From: Microlunatus antarcticus
Lineage (GTDB): Bacteria > Actinomycetota > Actinomycetes > Propionibacteriales > Propionibacteriaceae
DNA: 64,000 bases
Direction: 5' to 3'
Assembly: GCF_014193425.1 (NCBI RefSeq)
Contig: NZ_JACHZG010000001.1
Span: 1 to 64,000 of the forward strand
Below, piece after piece: positions 17,390 to 26,329 of this stretch (its first letter is position 1; each line of letters starts with the position of its first letter). A program made the translations under genes and the position numbers. The notes beneath the pieces were generated by a model. It did not search any database. It saw only the letters and a program-made list of their open reading frames with translations, and had not been told where the DNA came from.

Positions 17390-18098
17390 CGCCGAACCCC
17401 CGGACGCTGACCCGCAGCAGCGCCCACCGCGGCTCCAGCAGCTCCGTGACCCGGGCGGAGGCGAGCGCGTCGAGGTCGTGCAGCCGGGCCGCGTACGCGT
17501 CGGACCCCTCCTGGCGCGCGGCCGCGAGGGCGAGCACGTTGTGCCACGCCTGCTCGCGGGAGCGGGGGAGGAAGCGGTGGGTGAGCCAGGTGTTCAGCGG
17601 CAGCAGCAGCCGCCCCAGGAACCGGCCGCCGAGGCGGCGCCCCTCGTCCACGGTCTGCGCGGCCAGGACCTCGTTGATGCGGTCGTGGTCCCGCAGCCGG
17701 GAGGCGAGCAGCGGTGGTGACGCGAGGTCCTCGTCGTCGATCACCGCGAGCAGGGCCTGGGGGAGGTCCCAGTTCACGTGGGCGTTCAGCTCCACGAGCA
17801 GGTGCACCAGCGGCGGCAGCGCGGGTGCGGCGGCGAAGGCCAGCCGCCAGGGCCGCGGGACCGGAGCACTGGCGGCGTCGGCGTCGTTCGCGGCGAGGAA
17901 GAGCCCCGCGAACGTGACGTCCCAGCGCCGCACCCAGGCGTCGTCCTCGAAGACGCCCGCGGCGACGGCCTCACCGACCGCCGTGGTGATGCGCCCGTAC
18001 GTCTCGAGGAACGTCCGCCGCGCGGCCGAGGCCGGCGGCAGGGCGTCGAGCCGTCGCCGGAGCCCGGCGACGACCTCGGCGATCTCGGGGTCCGTCAC
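17376..18098 (-). CDS. DUF5995 family protein
   Basis: The 240-residue protein has the features I associate with DUF5995: an N-terminal helix (EIAEVVAGLRRRLDALPP), the segment FAGLFLAANDAD, and the signature LVELNAHVNWDLPQALL near residue 130, followed by a helical half. Function unknown. The GTG start at 18,098 overlaps the TGA of the upstream STAND NTPase gene (GTGA), so the two are translationally coupled, the third member of the unit 20656-21528, 18095-20659, 17376-18098. The 3' end overlaps the convergent dehydrogenase by 14 bases. Confidence 0.75.
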   Translation of the reverse strand: MTDPEIAEVVAGLRRRLDALPPASAARRTFLETYGRITTAVGEAVAAGVFEDDAWVRRWDVTFAGLFLAANDADAASAPVPRPWRLAFAAAPALPPLVHLLVELNAHVNWDLPQALLAVIDDEDLASPPLLASRLRDHDRINEVLAAQTVDEGRRLGGRFLGRLLLPLNTWLTHRFLPRSREQAWHNVLALAAARQEGSDAYAARLHDLDALASARVTELLEPRWALLRVSVRGFGVSLP

Positions 18099-20659
18099 GC
18101 CGTGGCGTCGACCGCGTACGCGAGTCCCTGCAGCATCGGCATCGCCCGACCCCGGGCCAGGGCCGCGTCGAGGTCGGCGCCCGGGAGCGCGCTCGTGATC
18201 GCCAGCTCCAGCTGGGCCGCGCTGGGCTGCAGGGCCGGCCATATCGTCACCCCGACCAGCTCGCGGGTGCGGGCGGCAACGCCCATCAGCTCGGCCGCCA
18301 CCTGCGAGCGTCCCTGCATCAGGGCCACCGCCGCGAAGCCGCCGAGGCAGTTCGCGGAACCTTCCGAGTCGGCCAGCCGCTGATGGAGCCGGGCTGCCGC
18401 GACCAGGCTCACCCGTGCGGCGACGGGGTCGCCGGCGACGAGCGCACCGACCCCCAGCAGGTCGAGCAGCTGCACCTCGAGGTAGTCGGACCCGATCCGG
18501 CGGGCCACGCCGAGCGCCTCGGTGTGGATCCGGGTGGCGCCCGCGAGGTCGCCGGAGGCCAGGGCCAGCTGGCCCTGCACGGAGAGCGCGAAGGTCAGCC
18601 CCCACCCGTCGTCCAGGTCGCGGAACGTGCCGACCGCGGTCCCGACGAGGGCGCTGCGCTCCGTGGGGGTCGTCCGGACCCGGGCGAGGGCCAGACCGGC
18701 CAGGGCAAAGGCCCGCAGGCGCTCGACGCCGGGACCCTGCAGGCGTTCGAGGAGCGCGTCGAGCAGCGGCTCCGCGTCGGCGAGCTGACCCTTGCTGATC
18801 CGGAACATGCCGCGGGCCCACAGCAGCGACGCATGGGGCAGCATCGCGAGCCCGGCGGCCGACGGCAGGGCCGCCGCGCGCTCGGCGACCTCGCTGAGCT
18901 GGAGCAGCATCCCCCGGCTCCACCAGTACGGGAACAGCGGCGCTGCGATGCGGACGACGGTCTCGGCGTCGTCCGCGTCCACGGCCCGCGCGGTGGCCGC
19001 CAGGAGGTCGTCGCGGCAGGCGTCGATCTGCTCGGCCCACGCGCGGTTGTCCGGGCCGAGCAGCCCGGGTCCGGCGGTCTCGACGAGGTCGACCAGGTAG
19101 GTCGTGAGGCGACCCAGCGTCGCGTCGCGCTCGCCGCTCTCGAGCAGACGTCCCGCGGCGAAGCTGCGGACCGGGGACAGCAGCCGGAAGCGCAGCTGCT
19201 CGGCGTCGGACTCGTCGAGCACGACGAGGCTCGCGGCGACCAGGGCCGCCAGCGTCTCGTCCACGTCGACGTCCTCGTCGCTGACGCCGACCGCCTCGGC
19301 CCCCTCGAGCGTCCAGCGGGCGGAGAAGACGGAGAGCCGCGCGAGGAGGGTGCGCTGCGACTCGCCGAGGAGGCTGTGGCTCCAGTCGAGCGTCGCGCGC
19401 AGCGTCCGCTGCCGCGAGGGCAGGTCGGCCAGGTCCACGCTGAGGTCGAGCGACCGGTCGAGACGCTGCCGCAACCGCTCCAGCAGCGCGGCCGGTGTCC
19501 GGACGCGCAGCTGGGCCGCCGCCAGCTCGAGGGCGAGCGGGATGCCGTCGAGCAGCAGGCAGAGGTCGGCGACCGCGCCCTCGTTGGCAGGGGTCAGCCG
19601 GAAGCCGGGGCGCACCTGCCGGGCCCGGGCGACGAAGAGCTCGACGGCGGCGGTGAGGACCAGGGGAGCGACGCTCACCACGTGCTCGCCGCGCAGGCCG
19701 AGGACCGTCCGGGTGGTCACCAGGACCTTGAGCCGGGCACAGCCATCCAGCAGCCGCGCCAGGTCCGGGGCTGCGTCGAGGACCTGCTCGAAATTGTCGA
19801 GAATCAGCAGGACGTCGCGGTCGACCAGGCGGTCGACGAGCACGTCGAGCAGCGGCCGGGTCCCCTCACGGCGGACCCCGAAGGCCGCGGCGACCGCGTC
19901 GACGACCCCCGCCCGGTCGTGGACGGACGCGAGGTCGACGAACCAGACGGCGTCCTCGTGGATGCCGGGCGCCAGGAGCCCGGCCTGGAGGGCCATCCGG
20001 GTCTTCCCGATCCCGCCCGGTCCGACGAGCGACACCAGCCGGACCCCGGGGTCGGCGAGGAGGTCGAGCACCTCCTGCACCTCGTCCGCCCGGCCCACCA
20101 GCGGGGTGGGCGGCACGGGGACCCGACCCGGACGGAGCGGCTCCACGACGGGGTCGGCGGCGAGGCGGCTCGCGGTGAAGCGTTCGGTCAGCAGCACCGC
20201 GAGGTCGTCGCCGAGGAGCCCGGCCAGCTCGTCGGCCGTGGTGAACCGCTTGTACGAGGCGTCGTCGTCCCCACGGATCCGGTTCAGCAGCTCCTTGAGC
20301 CGCGGTTGCTGCTCGACCCCGGACTTCACGTAGATCAGCTTGGGCAGGTCGCCCGACAGCCGGTACTCGTCCTCGAGGCCCGACACCTCCTCGTCGGGGG
20401 CCACCCAGCCGTAGCTGCCGGCGTACACGCCGACGAACACGTCGCTCTGCGCGAGGTAGGCGCGGTAGAGGTCGCGCGGCGGGTGCGGCCGGGCGCCCAG
20501 CTCGAACATGACCGGGGTCAGCCGGAGCTGGGTGATGACGCCCTGGACGGCCCGTCGTTCGTCGGCCAGCTCCTGGAGCGTCGAGGAGACGAAGATGCGC
20601 AGCCGCCGGTCGGGGGTGCTGATGGGCGAGGCGGTGCCCGCCTCGGCGACGGCCGTCAC
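18095..20659 (-). CDS. DUF4062-STAND NTPase with TPR-like C-terminus
   Basis: An 854-residue multidomain protein. Residues about 20-110 are a DUF4062 domain (LRIFVSSTLQELADERRAV, then DVFVGVYAGSYGW). Residues about 185-480 form an NB-ARC/STAND ATPase with Walker A VGPGGIGKTR (211-220), Walker B DVLLILDNFE (281-290), the sensor LVTTRT and the GxP motif LLDGIPLALELAAA. The C-terminal third is helical repeats resembling TPRs, as in LuxR/AfsR-type ATPases but without a DNA-binding domain. STAND proteins are ligand-triggered oligomeric switches in signalling or conflict systems, and DUF4062 is a predicted TIR-like effector or sensor. GTG 20,659 overlaps the TGA of the upstream membrane-protein gene. 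Confidence 0.85.
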   Translation of the reverse strand: MTAVAEAGTASPISTPDRRLRIFVSSTLQELADERRAVQGVITQLRLTPVMFELGARPHPPRDLYRAYLAQSDVFVGVYAGSYGWVAPDEEVSGLEDEYRLSGDLPKLIYVKSGVEQQPRLKELLNRIRGDDDASYKRFTTADELAGLLGDDLAVLLTERFTASRLAADPVVEPLRPGRVPVPPTPLVGRADEVQEVLDLLADPGVRLVSLVGPGGIGKTRMALQAGLLAPGIHEDAVWFVDLASVHDRAGVVDAVAAAFGVRREGTRPLLDVLVDRLVDRDVLLILDNFEQVLDAAPDLARLLDGCARLKVLVTTRTVLGLRGEHVVSVAPLVLTAAVELFVARARQVRPGFRLTPANEGAVADLCLLLDGIPLALELAAAQLRVRTPAALLERLRQRLDRSLDLSVDLADLPSRQRTLRATLDWSHSLLGESQRTLLARLSVFSARWTLEGAEAVGVSDEDVDVDETLAALVAASLVVLDESDAEQLRFRLLSPVRSFAAGRLLESGERDATLGRLTTYLVDLVETAGPGLLGPDNRAWAEQIDACRDDLLAATARAVDADDAETVVRIAAPLFPYWWSRGMLLQLSEVAERAAALPSAAGLAMLPHASLLWARGMFRISKGQLADAEPLLDALLERLQGPGVERLRAFALAGLALARVRTTPTERSALVGTAVGTFRDLDDGWGLTFALSVQGQLALASGDLAGATRIHTEALGVARRIGSDYLEVQLLDLLGVGALVAGDPVAARVSLVAAARLHQRLADSEGSANCLGGFAAVALMQGRSQVAAELMGVAARTRELVGVTIWPALQPSAAQLELAITSALPGADLDAALARGRAMPMLQGLAYAVDATA

Positions 20660-21528
20660 GGGCGGGCCGCCGATCGGTGCCGGAGGGCGACCGCGAGGCC
20701 GGCCGCGCCGGTCCCGATCGCCAGGACGAGCGCGGCGACGTAGAGCCCCGCCGCGACCGATCCCCACCGGACCGCCTCGCCGTAGAGGACGAGGGCGAGG
20801 AGCTGCAGCACGCCGAAGACGACGTACGCGACCGCGGGCGTCACGACGCGGCTGACGTCACGTTCCCGAGCCCCGAGCGCAGCGGCGAGCGCCAGCGCGG
20901 CCAGCCACGCGGCGATCATCCGCGCGGTCAACGGGGTCAGGGTCCACGGCCACCACCGGGCGACGACCGCGGGCGCCAGGAACAGGCCCACCGCGGCGAT
21001 CCCCAGCACGAGACCCTGCAGCCGGAGCAGCAGCACGAGCCAGCGCGGCAGCGTCGAGCCGCCGGTGAGGTCGGTCGGTCCGGCGCGACGCTGCCGGAGG
21101 ACCACGACGAGCAGGGCCAGCGGAACCACGAGGTAGACGCCGAGCCAGATCCAGGCCGCGGCCCGCGGGACGAGCGCGGCGACGCCGAAGTGGAACTTGT
21201 CCAGGTGCAGCAGCGTGGCCAGCAGGGTCAGCACGGCGAAGACCAGCACGGTGACCAGGGCGGTCCGGGCGCCGGCCCAGGAACGGGACCGCAGCGCCAG
21301 CACCGACAGCACGCAGCCGGCCGCGTAGCTCGCGCCGAGGAAGGCCGCGGACAGCGGCGGCTGGATCGTCCAGGAGAAGCGTGTCTCCGTGTGCCGCGCG
21401 AGGACGAAGAGCTGGTTGGTCGCGACCAGGGTGAGGCAGATGAACGCCACCAGCATCACCCGGGTCAGGGTCTGGAGCCCGCCCGGTCGGGTGGTGCGCA
21501 CGGTGGCGTGGTCGTGCAAAGCAGTCAT
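20656..21528 (-). CDS. Multi-pass membrane protein, 290 aa
   Basis: ATG 21,528 follows GGAGG at 7-base spacing. The protein has about eight hydrophobic segments (for example MLVAFICLTLVATNQLFVLA, ALVTVLVFAVLTLLATLLHL, AAWIWLGVYLVVPLALLVVVL and the Trp-rich WWPWTLTPLTARMIAAWLAALAL). The first external loop HTETRFSWTIQPPLSAAFLGASY is polar and conserved-looking. No known transporter motif. It heads a coupled operon with the STAND NTPase and DUF5995 genes, so it could be the membrane partner of that NTPase; this is inference from coupling only. Confidence 0.75.
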   Translation of the reverse strand: MTALHDHATVRTTRPGGLQTLTRVMLVAFICLTLVATNQLFVLARHTETRFSWTIQPPLSAAFLGASYAAGCVLSVLALRSRSWAGARTALVTVLVFAVLTLLATLLHLDKFHFGVAALVPRAAAWIWLGVYLVVPLALLVVVLRQRRAGPTDLTGGSTLPRWLVLLLRLQGLVLGIAAVGLFLAPAVVARWWPWTLTPLTARMIAAWLAALALAAALGARERDVSRVVTPAVAYVVFGVLQLLALVLYGEAVRWGSVAAGLYVAALVLAIGTGAAGLAVALRHRSAARP

Positions 21529-21635
21529 GGACGCCCTCCGTCGTCCCGAGCATGACGAGGGCGGCGGACGCCGTTAAGGGACCAAGGTCCCGAGCGGGCA
21601 CAACGTGACTGAATCGTTCGAGGTTGGCGTCCGGG

Positions 21636-22094
21636 TCAGCGGCGCCGGCGGGTGACCCGGCGCACCAGCTGGCGGGCGATCACCAGCAGGCGCTCCCGCC
21701 GGCTCCGGGTGAGCGCCATCCCGGGCTGGACGACGAGCGGGGGGAGCGCGACCTCGAACAGCCGGGGCCCGCGCAGCGAGCGCACGGCGAGCGGCACGTC
21801 GACGCGGATGAAGCGGCTTCCGGTCGCCGGCACCTGCCACCACGGGGCGCGGACGCCGTGGCCGGCGTGCAGCAGCGGACCCGACGGCCCGGTGAGGTGG
21901 ACGGTCAGCCCGTTGTCCTCGAGGGCCTGGGCGAAGGGCCGGACGAGCGGGCGGGTCCCCGAGCCCGCCAGCGACGGAGTGCGCGAGAAGTCGACGGTCA
22001 CGTCGGACCCGTCCGCCCGCACCGTCCCGGTCGTGGGGACCGGGCCGACCTCGTCGAGGAGGACCTCGAAGGTCAGGTCGGCCACGATCCTCAC
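21636..22094 (-). CDS. Conserved hypothetical protein, 152 aa
   Basis: GTG 22,094 is the likely start; sequence upstream of it in the same frame is antisense and unrelated. The product is beta-rich (VRIVADLTFEVLLDEV, TGTVRADGSDVTVDFS, LTVHLTGPSGPLLHAGHG) with a strongly basic C-terminus of repeated Arg residues. No membrane segment. The companion gene 22114-22338 ends 20 bases upstream on the same strand, so the two form a small operon. Family not recognised. Confidence 0.6.
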   Translation of the reverse strand: MRIVADLTFEVLLDEVGPVPTTGTVRADGSDVTVDFSRTPSLAGSGTRPLVRPFAQALEDNGLTVHLTGPSGPLLHAGHGVRAPWWQVPATGSRFIRVDVPLAVRSLRGPRLFEVALPPLVVQPGMALTRSRRERLLVIARQLVRRVTRRRR

Positions 22095-22113
22095 GGTCGG
22101 GAAGCCCTCCGGC

Positions 22114-22338
22114 TCAGGAGTGCTGGTTGTCGGAGGTCGTGATCTGCAGGGTGCCGTCGAGGCGCCACACCGCACGCGGGGCGTCGGCACCGGTGTCGCG
22201 GGGGACCTCGACGATCATGTCGATCATCTTGTAGTTGATCGCCGCGCCGCGGCCCGTGAGGTACGACCACAGCTCCTTGCCGAGCTCGGTCCAGGACTGC
22301 GGCTCGGTGCTCTGGCTCTCGACGTGCTCTGCGCTCAT
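22114..22338 (-). CDS. Small conserved hypothetical protein, 74 aa
   Basis: ATG 22,338 is preceded by GAGGAG at 5-base spacing. The 74-residue protein contains a short helix (WTELGKELWSYLTGRG) and a strand-rich half (MIDMIVEVPRDTG, WRLDGTLQITTSDN). It appears to be a one-domain protein of a type seen in actinomycetes, but I cannot name the family. Cotranscribed with the 21636-22094 gene; the pair may work together. Confidence 0.65.
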   Translation of the reverse strand: MSAEHVESQSTEPQSWTELGKELWSYLTGRGAAINYKMIDMIVEVPRDTGADAPRAVWRLDGTLQITTSDNQHS

Positions 22339-22513
22339 GGTCGCTCCTCGATCGTGGGCTTGCTGTCCGTGACGCTTCGGACGCTAGCCCCGTGCACGGT
22401 TGCGCTCCGGGGCGAGAACCTCACGGGCTCGGCGTTCCTGCCCCCCAGGGACCCGTCCAGCCCCTAGGGTTTCCCGCGTCCGCCCTCCCCGTCTTGTGAA
22501 GGTGCCTCCGCAG

Positions 22514-23167
22514 ATGTCTGATCCGTACGGCCAGCAGCCCCCGCAGGACCCCTACGGCCAGCAGCCGCCGCAGCAGCCGTACGGCCAGCAGCCCCCGCAG
22601 CAGCCGTACGGGCAGCAGCCCCAGCAGGACCCCTACGGCCAGCAGCCCCAGCCCTACGGGCAGCCGCAGCAGCCGTACGGGCAGCAGCCCTACGGCCAGG
22701 TGGGCGAGGTCCCGCTGTCGCAACCGCTCTACGGCGCGACGATCAAGCAGTCCGCCGTCCGGTTCTTCAAGAAGTACGCGACCTTCAGCGGCCGAGCGAG
22801 CCGGAGCGAGTTCTGGTGGTGGTACCTGATCGCCGTCGTGGTCTCGCTCGTGCTCAACCTCATCAACCGTGCACTGGCGGGCCCAGCGCCGCTACCCGGA
22901 GACCTGACGACCGAGGCCGACGTCAGCCGGTACTTCATGGACTCGTTCGCCTATTCGATGAAGTCGTCGATCGCCTCGATCATCTTCTCGCTGGCGACAT
23001 TCGTCGGACTGCTGGCGCTCTCCGCTCGACGCCTCCACGACACGAACCGGTCCGGGTGGTGGTACCTGATCATCCTGGTGCCCATCGTCGGCTTCATCAT
23101 CCTCATCGTGTTCTGGGCCTCGGCGCCGAAGCCGGAGGGCCAGCGGTACGACCGCGCGACCGCGTGA
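22514..23167 (+). CDS. DUF805 membrane protein with PYGQQP-repeat N-terminus
   Basis: ATG 22,514 starts a 217-residue protein. The first 62 residues are an almost pure repeat of P-Y-G-Q-Q-P blocks with D-P-Y variants, a low-complexity cytoplasmic tail. The rest is a DUF805 domain: ATIKQSAVRFFKKYATFSGRASRSEFWWWYL, then three to four membrane segments and the conserved RRLHDTNRSGWWYL motif. DUF805 proteins are inner-membrane proteins of unknown function, and Gly/Pro/Tyr/Gln-rich tails are common on actinobacterial members. Confidence 0.9.
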   Translation: MSDPYGQQPPQDPYGQQPPQQPYGQQPPQQPYGQQPQQDPYGQQPQPYGQPQQPYGQQPYGQVGEVPLSQPLYGATIKQSAVRFFKKYATFSGRASRSEFWWWYLIAVVVSLVLNLINRALAGPAPLPGDLTTEADVSRYFMDSFAYSMKSSIASIIFSLATFVGLLALSARRLHDTNRSGWWYLIILVPIVGFIILIVFWASAPKPEGQRYDRATA

Positions 23168-23181
23168 GTCAGGATGGCGCC

Positions 23182-23400
23182 ATGAATGACGACGAGATCC
23201 TGGCCAAGATCCACGACCTGGTGGCGCAGGAGCGCGACGCCACCAACCACCAGGACCCGGCTCGGCGCGCCCGCGTCGAGGTGGCGCTCGACCAGGCGTG
23301 GGACCTGCTGCGTCAGCGCGAGGGTCTGCGCGACGCCGGCAAGAACCCGGACGAGGCCAAGGAACGCCCGGCGGACGAGGTCGAGGGCTACCTGCAGTAA
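23182..23400 (+). CDS. DUF2630 family protein
   Basis: A 72-residue protein with the DUF2630 pattern: MNDDEILAKIHDLVAQE, VEVALDQAWDLLRQRE, and the end DEVEGYLQ. Entirely helical and charged, probably a small coiled-coil. Function unknown. ATG 23,182 has AGGA 8 bases upstream and lies 14 bases after the DUF805 stop, so the two are likely cotranscribed, with the following PLP enzyme gene 13 bases further on. Confidence 0.85.
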   Translation: MNDDEILAKIHDLVAQERDATNHQDPARRARVEVALDQAWDLLRQREGLRDAGKNPDEAKERPADEVEGYLQ

Positions 23401-23413
23401 GCAGGAGCACCCG

Positions 23414-24628
23414 ATGACCCTCGACGTCGGTGCCCTGCGCGCCGCGTTCCCCGCGCTCGACGGACCGACCGCCTACTTCGACGGCCCGGGCGGCACGCAG
23501 ACCCCGACCGTCGTCGGCGAGGCGATCGCGCGCACGCTCACGGGCCCGCTCTCGAACCGCGGGACCGGCTCGGCCTCGCAGCGGAACGCCGACGCGGTCG
23601 TGCGGGCGTTCCGCGCCGCGTACGCCGACCTGCTCGGCGGCGTCCCCGAGGGGATCGTGCACGGGCGCAGCGCGACCCAGCTCACGTACGACTTCTCCCG
23701 CGCGTTGGCGCGCACCTGGGTCGTGGGCGACAACGTCGTGGTCAGCCGGCTCGACCACGACGCGAACGTGCGCCCCTGGGTGCAGGCCGCCGAGCACCGG
23801 GGCATCGAGGTCCGCTGGCTGGAGGTCGACCCGGCGACGGCCGAGCTGGACCTCGGTCCGCTGGCGACCACGGTCGACGACCGCACCCGGCTCGTCGCGG
23901 TGACCGGTGCGTCCAACCTGGTCGGCACCATCCCGCCGCTGCGGACGATCGCCGACCGCGCGCACGCCGTCGGCGCCCTGCTCTACGTCGACGCGGTGCA
24001 CCTCACGGCCCACCGGCTGCCCGACCTGGCCACGCTCGGGGCCGACCTGCTCGTGTGCTCGCCCTACAAGTTCTTCGGGCCGCACTGCGGCGTGCTCGCC
24101 GGCGACCCGGCGCTGCTCGCGACGATCCACCCGGACAAGCTGCTCCCGTCGACCGACCAGGTCCCGGAACGCTTCGAGCTCGGCACCCTGCCGTACGAGG
24201 TCCTCGCTGGGGCCACGGCCGCGGTGGACTTCCTCGCCGACCTGCCCGGCGTGGAGCCGGGCGCGGCAGTCGGCTCGCGCCGTGACCGGCTGGAGCACAC
24301 GCACGCGGCGATCGCCGAGCACGAGGCCGCCCTGCGCGACCGGCTCGAGTCGGGCCTGGCCGCGCTCGGCGACCGCGTCGTCGTCCACTCCCGGGCGGCC
24401 GACCGCACGCCGACCCTGTTCCTCACGTTCCCGGGCCGACGCAGCGCGGACGTCGCGCAGGGCCTGCTCGCGCGCGACGTGCTCGCGCCGGCCGGGTCGT
24501 TCTACGCCGTCGAGCCGTTCCGGGCGCTCGCGCTCGACGACGACGCGGGCGTCCGGGTCGGGCTCGCCGCCTACACCGAGACCGACGAGGTCGACCGGCT
24601 GCTCGACGGGCTCGCCGCGCTGGTCTGA
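23414..24628 (+). CDS. Cysteine desulfurase-like PLP enzyme
   Basis: A 404-residue fold-type I PLP enzyme of the class V aminotransferase family. AGGAG lies 6 bases before ATG 23,414. Key features: FDGPGGTQTP near the N-terminus, HGRSATQLTYDFSRAL, the cofactor aspartate in YVDAVHLTAH, and the Schiff-base lysine in LLVCSPYKFFGPHCG. The family is annotated cysteine desulfurase-like, but many members lack sulfur-transfer roles; no IscU/SufU gene is nearby, so the substrate is open. The 3' end overlaps the convergent fusion gene by 58 bases. Confidence 0.85.
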   Translation: MTLDVGALRAAFPALDGPTAYFDGPGGTQTPTVVGEAIARTLTGPLSNRGTGSASQRNADAVVRAFRAAYADLLGGVPEGIVHGRSATQLTYDFSRALARTWVVGDNVVVSRLDHDANVRPWVQAAEHRGIEVRWLEVDPATAELDLGPLATTVDDRTRLVAVTGASNLVGTIPPLRTIADRAHAVGALLYVDAVHLTAHRLPDLATLGADLLVCSPYKFFGPHCGVLAGDPALLATIHPDKLLPSTDQVPERFELGTLPYEVLAGATAAVDFLADLPGVEPGAAVGSRRDRLEHTHAAIAEHEAALRDRLESGLAALGDRVVVHSRAADRTPTLFLTFPGRRSADVAQGLLARDVLAPAGSFYAVEPFRALALDDDAGVRVGLAAYTETDEVDRLLDGLAALV

Positions 24629-26301
24629 GCCTCGGTCTCGGCCCGACGGCGGGCGACCACGACGCTGTCGTCCATGGCGCCGTGCTCGCCGGTCGGTCCG
24701 GTCACCGCCCGCGGCGCGACCTCGAGGCGTACGGCCTCCCACTCGTCATCGAGCGCCAGCCCGGCCCAGACCTCCTCGGGTGACGGCAGCTCGCCCGGTC
24801 CGTGGCCGTGCCCGTGCTGCCCGTGCCCGTGCTCCTGGTCGTGCGCGTGCTGGTCGGTGTCGAGCTCCTCCCACGACCACGGCGGCAGGGAGGCGTGGCC
24901 GACGACCAGCAGGGTGCCGCCGGGGGCGACGGCTGCGGCGGCCCGACGGAGCACCTCGTCGCGGGGGAGCCCGTCGGGCGCGTGCAGGTAGTGCGTGGTG
25001 ACCAGGTCGAACGTGCCGGTGGGGAAGGTCAGCGCCAGGTCGTGCCGCTCGAACGTCGCCCGCCCGGCCACCCCGGCCTGCTCCGCCGCGGTCCGCGCGT
25101 GCTCGACGGCGGTGCCGGACACGTCGATCCCGAGCACCCGCCAGCCCTGCCGGGCCAGCCAGACCGCGTCGTCGCCGTACCCGCTGCCCAGGTCGAGCGC
25201 GGTGCCCGCCGGGAGGGTGCCGGTCGTCTCGACGAGGGTCGGGTTCGCCTCGCGCGGGTGCATGCGGCCCTCGCGGTAGCGCTCGTCCCAGAAGGCCTCG
25301 GTCCGGCGCCGTTCGGCGACCGCCTGCGTCGCCTCCTCCTCGATCAGGTGGGCGTTGACCAGGGCGCCGGTCATGAGGCCGCCAGCCGCCGAGGTGGAGA
25401 CCTGGGCCTGGATGGTCGAGACGTTCCCGGCGGTGTAGACGCCAGGGACCGAGGTGACGCCGGTCGGCTCCGCGACCGCGTAGCTGCCGAAGACGAAGTC
25501 GCCCATGGCGAAGTCGGCGACCTCGACGCCGAGGTCGGCCAGCAGCGCGGAGTGCGCGACGGCCGGGGCGGCGATGGCGAGGTTCTGCAGCGGGACGACG
25601 GTGCCGTCGGCCAGCCGTACACCGGACAGCGCGTCGTCGGTCGTGAGGACCTCGACGACCTCGCCGTCGGCGAAGCGGACGCCGCGGGACTCGAGACGTT
25701 CGCGGTCCTCGGCGGAGAGCGCGGGACCGGTGTGCGTGAGGACGGTGACGTCGGGGCTCAGCTGGCGGAACATCAGCGCCTGGTGCGCGGTCATCGGGGT
25801 GCTGGAGAGGATGCCGATCGCGGTGTCGCGCGCCTCGTAGCCGTGGCAGTACGGGCAGTGCAGGACGTCGCGTCCCCAGCGCGGCGCGAGCCCGGGGATC
25901 GCCGGCAGCTCGTCGGTCAGCCCGGTGGCGACGACCACGCGGCGGGCCTCGACCCGGCGCCCGTCGGCGAGGTCCGCGCCGAACCATGGGCGGGACGGTT
26001 CCTGGCCGAGGGGCTCGAGGCGGACGACCTCGCCGGTCTCGACCCGACCCCCGTACGAGGTGAGCGCCGACCGGCCGTCGGCCAGGAGGTCGGCGGGGGA
26101 GACGTTCTCGCGGCCGAGGTAGTTGTGCACGCCGGCCGCGGTCGCGTTGCGGGGCGCGCCCGCGTCAACGACGAGGACGGAGCGCAGCGAACGGGCGAGC
26201 GCGACGGCGGCGGAGAGACCGGCGGGACCGCCCCCGACGACGAGGACGTCGTAGGTCGAGCCGTGGGCGTCGGGGCTGCTCTGAGCGGGTTCCGTGGTCA
26301 T
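24571..26301 (-). CDS. Fusion: thioredoxin-reductase-like flavoprotein plus SAM methyltransferase
   Basis: A single 576-residue frame encodes two enzymes. Residues about 15-320 are a TrxB-like FAD/NAD(P) oxidoreductase: VLVVGGGPAGLSAAVALAR, VVVATGLTDELP, the redox-active-type CPYCHG, and GVYTAGNVSTIQAQVSTS at the C-terminal FAD site. Residues about 340-540 are a class I methyltransferase: ALDLGSGYGDDAVWLARQGW, VLGIDVSG, FDLVTTHYL. Between methyltransferase strands lies a His-rich loop (HDQEHGHGQHGHGHG). Such fusions suggest a redox step followed by methylation or detoxification of a metalloid or thiol compound. Divergent from an XRE-cupin regulator that probably controls it. Confidence 0.85.
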   Translation of the reverse strand: MTTEPAQSSPDAHGSTYDVLVVGGGPAGLSAAVALARSLRSVLVVDAGAPRNATAAGVHNYLGRENVSPADLLADGRSALTSYGGRVETGEVVRLEPLGQEPSRPWFGADLADGRRVEARRVVVATGLTDELPAIPGLAPRWGRDVLHCPYCHGYEARDTAIGILSSTPMTAHQALMFRQLSPDVTVLTHTGPALSAEDRERLESRGVRFADGEVVEVLTTDDALSGVRLADGTVVPLQNLAIAAPAVAHSALLADLGVEVADFAMGDFVFGSYAVAEPTGVTSVPGVYTAGNVSTIQAQVSTSAAGGLMTGALVNAHLIEEEATQAVAERRRTEAFWDERYREGRMHPREANPTLVETTGTLPAGTALDLGSGYGDDAVWLARQGWRVLGIDVSGTAVEHARTAAEQAGVAGRATFERHDLALTFPTGTFDLVTTHYLHAPDGLPRDEVLRRAAAAVAPGGTLLVVGHASLPPWSWEELDTDQHAHDQEHGHGQHGHGHGPGELPSPEEVWAGLALDDEWEAVRLEVAPRAVTGPTGEHGAMDDSVVVARRRAETEAQTSAASPSSSRSTSSVSV

Positions 26302-26329
26302 GCTCCGATAGTGGCTCGATCGGGCTGAC

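Noticed and set aside
18383-20743. 786-residue plus-strand frame opposite the STAND NTPase
   Set aside because: Composition is low-complexity Glu/Arg/Gln and no domain is visible, while the minus strand carries clear Walker motifs.
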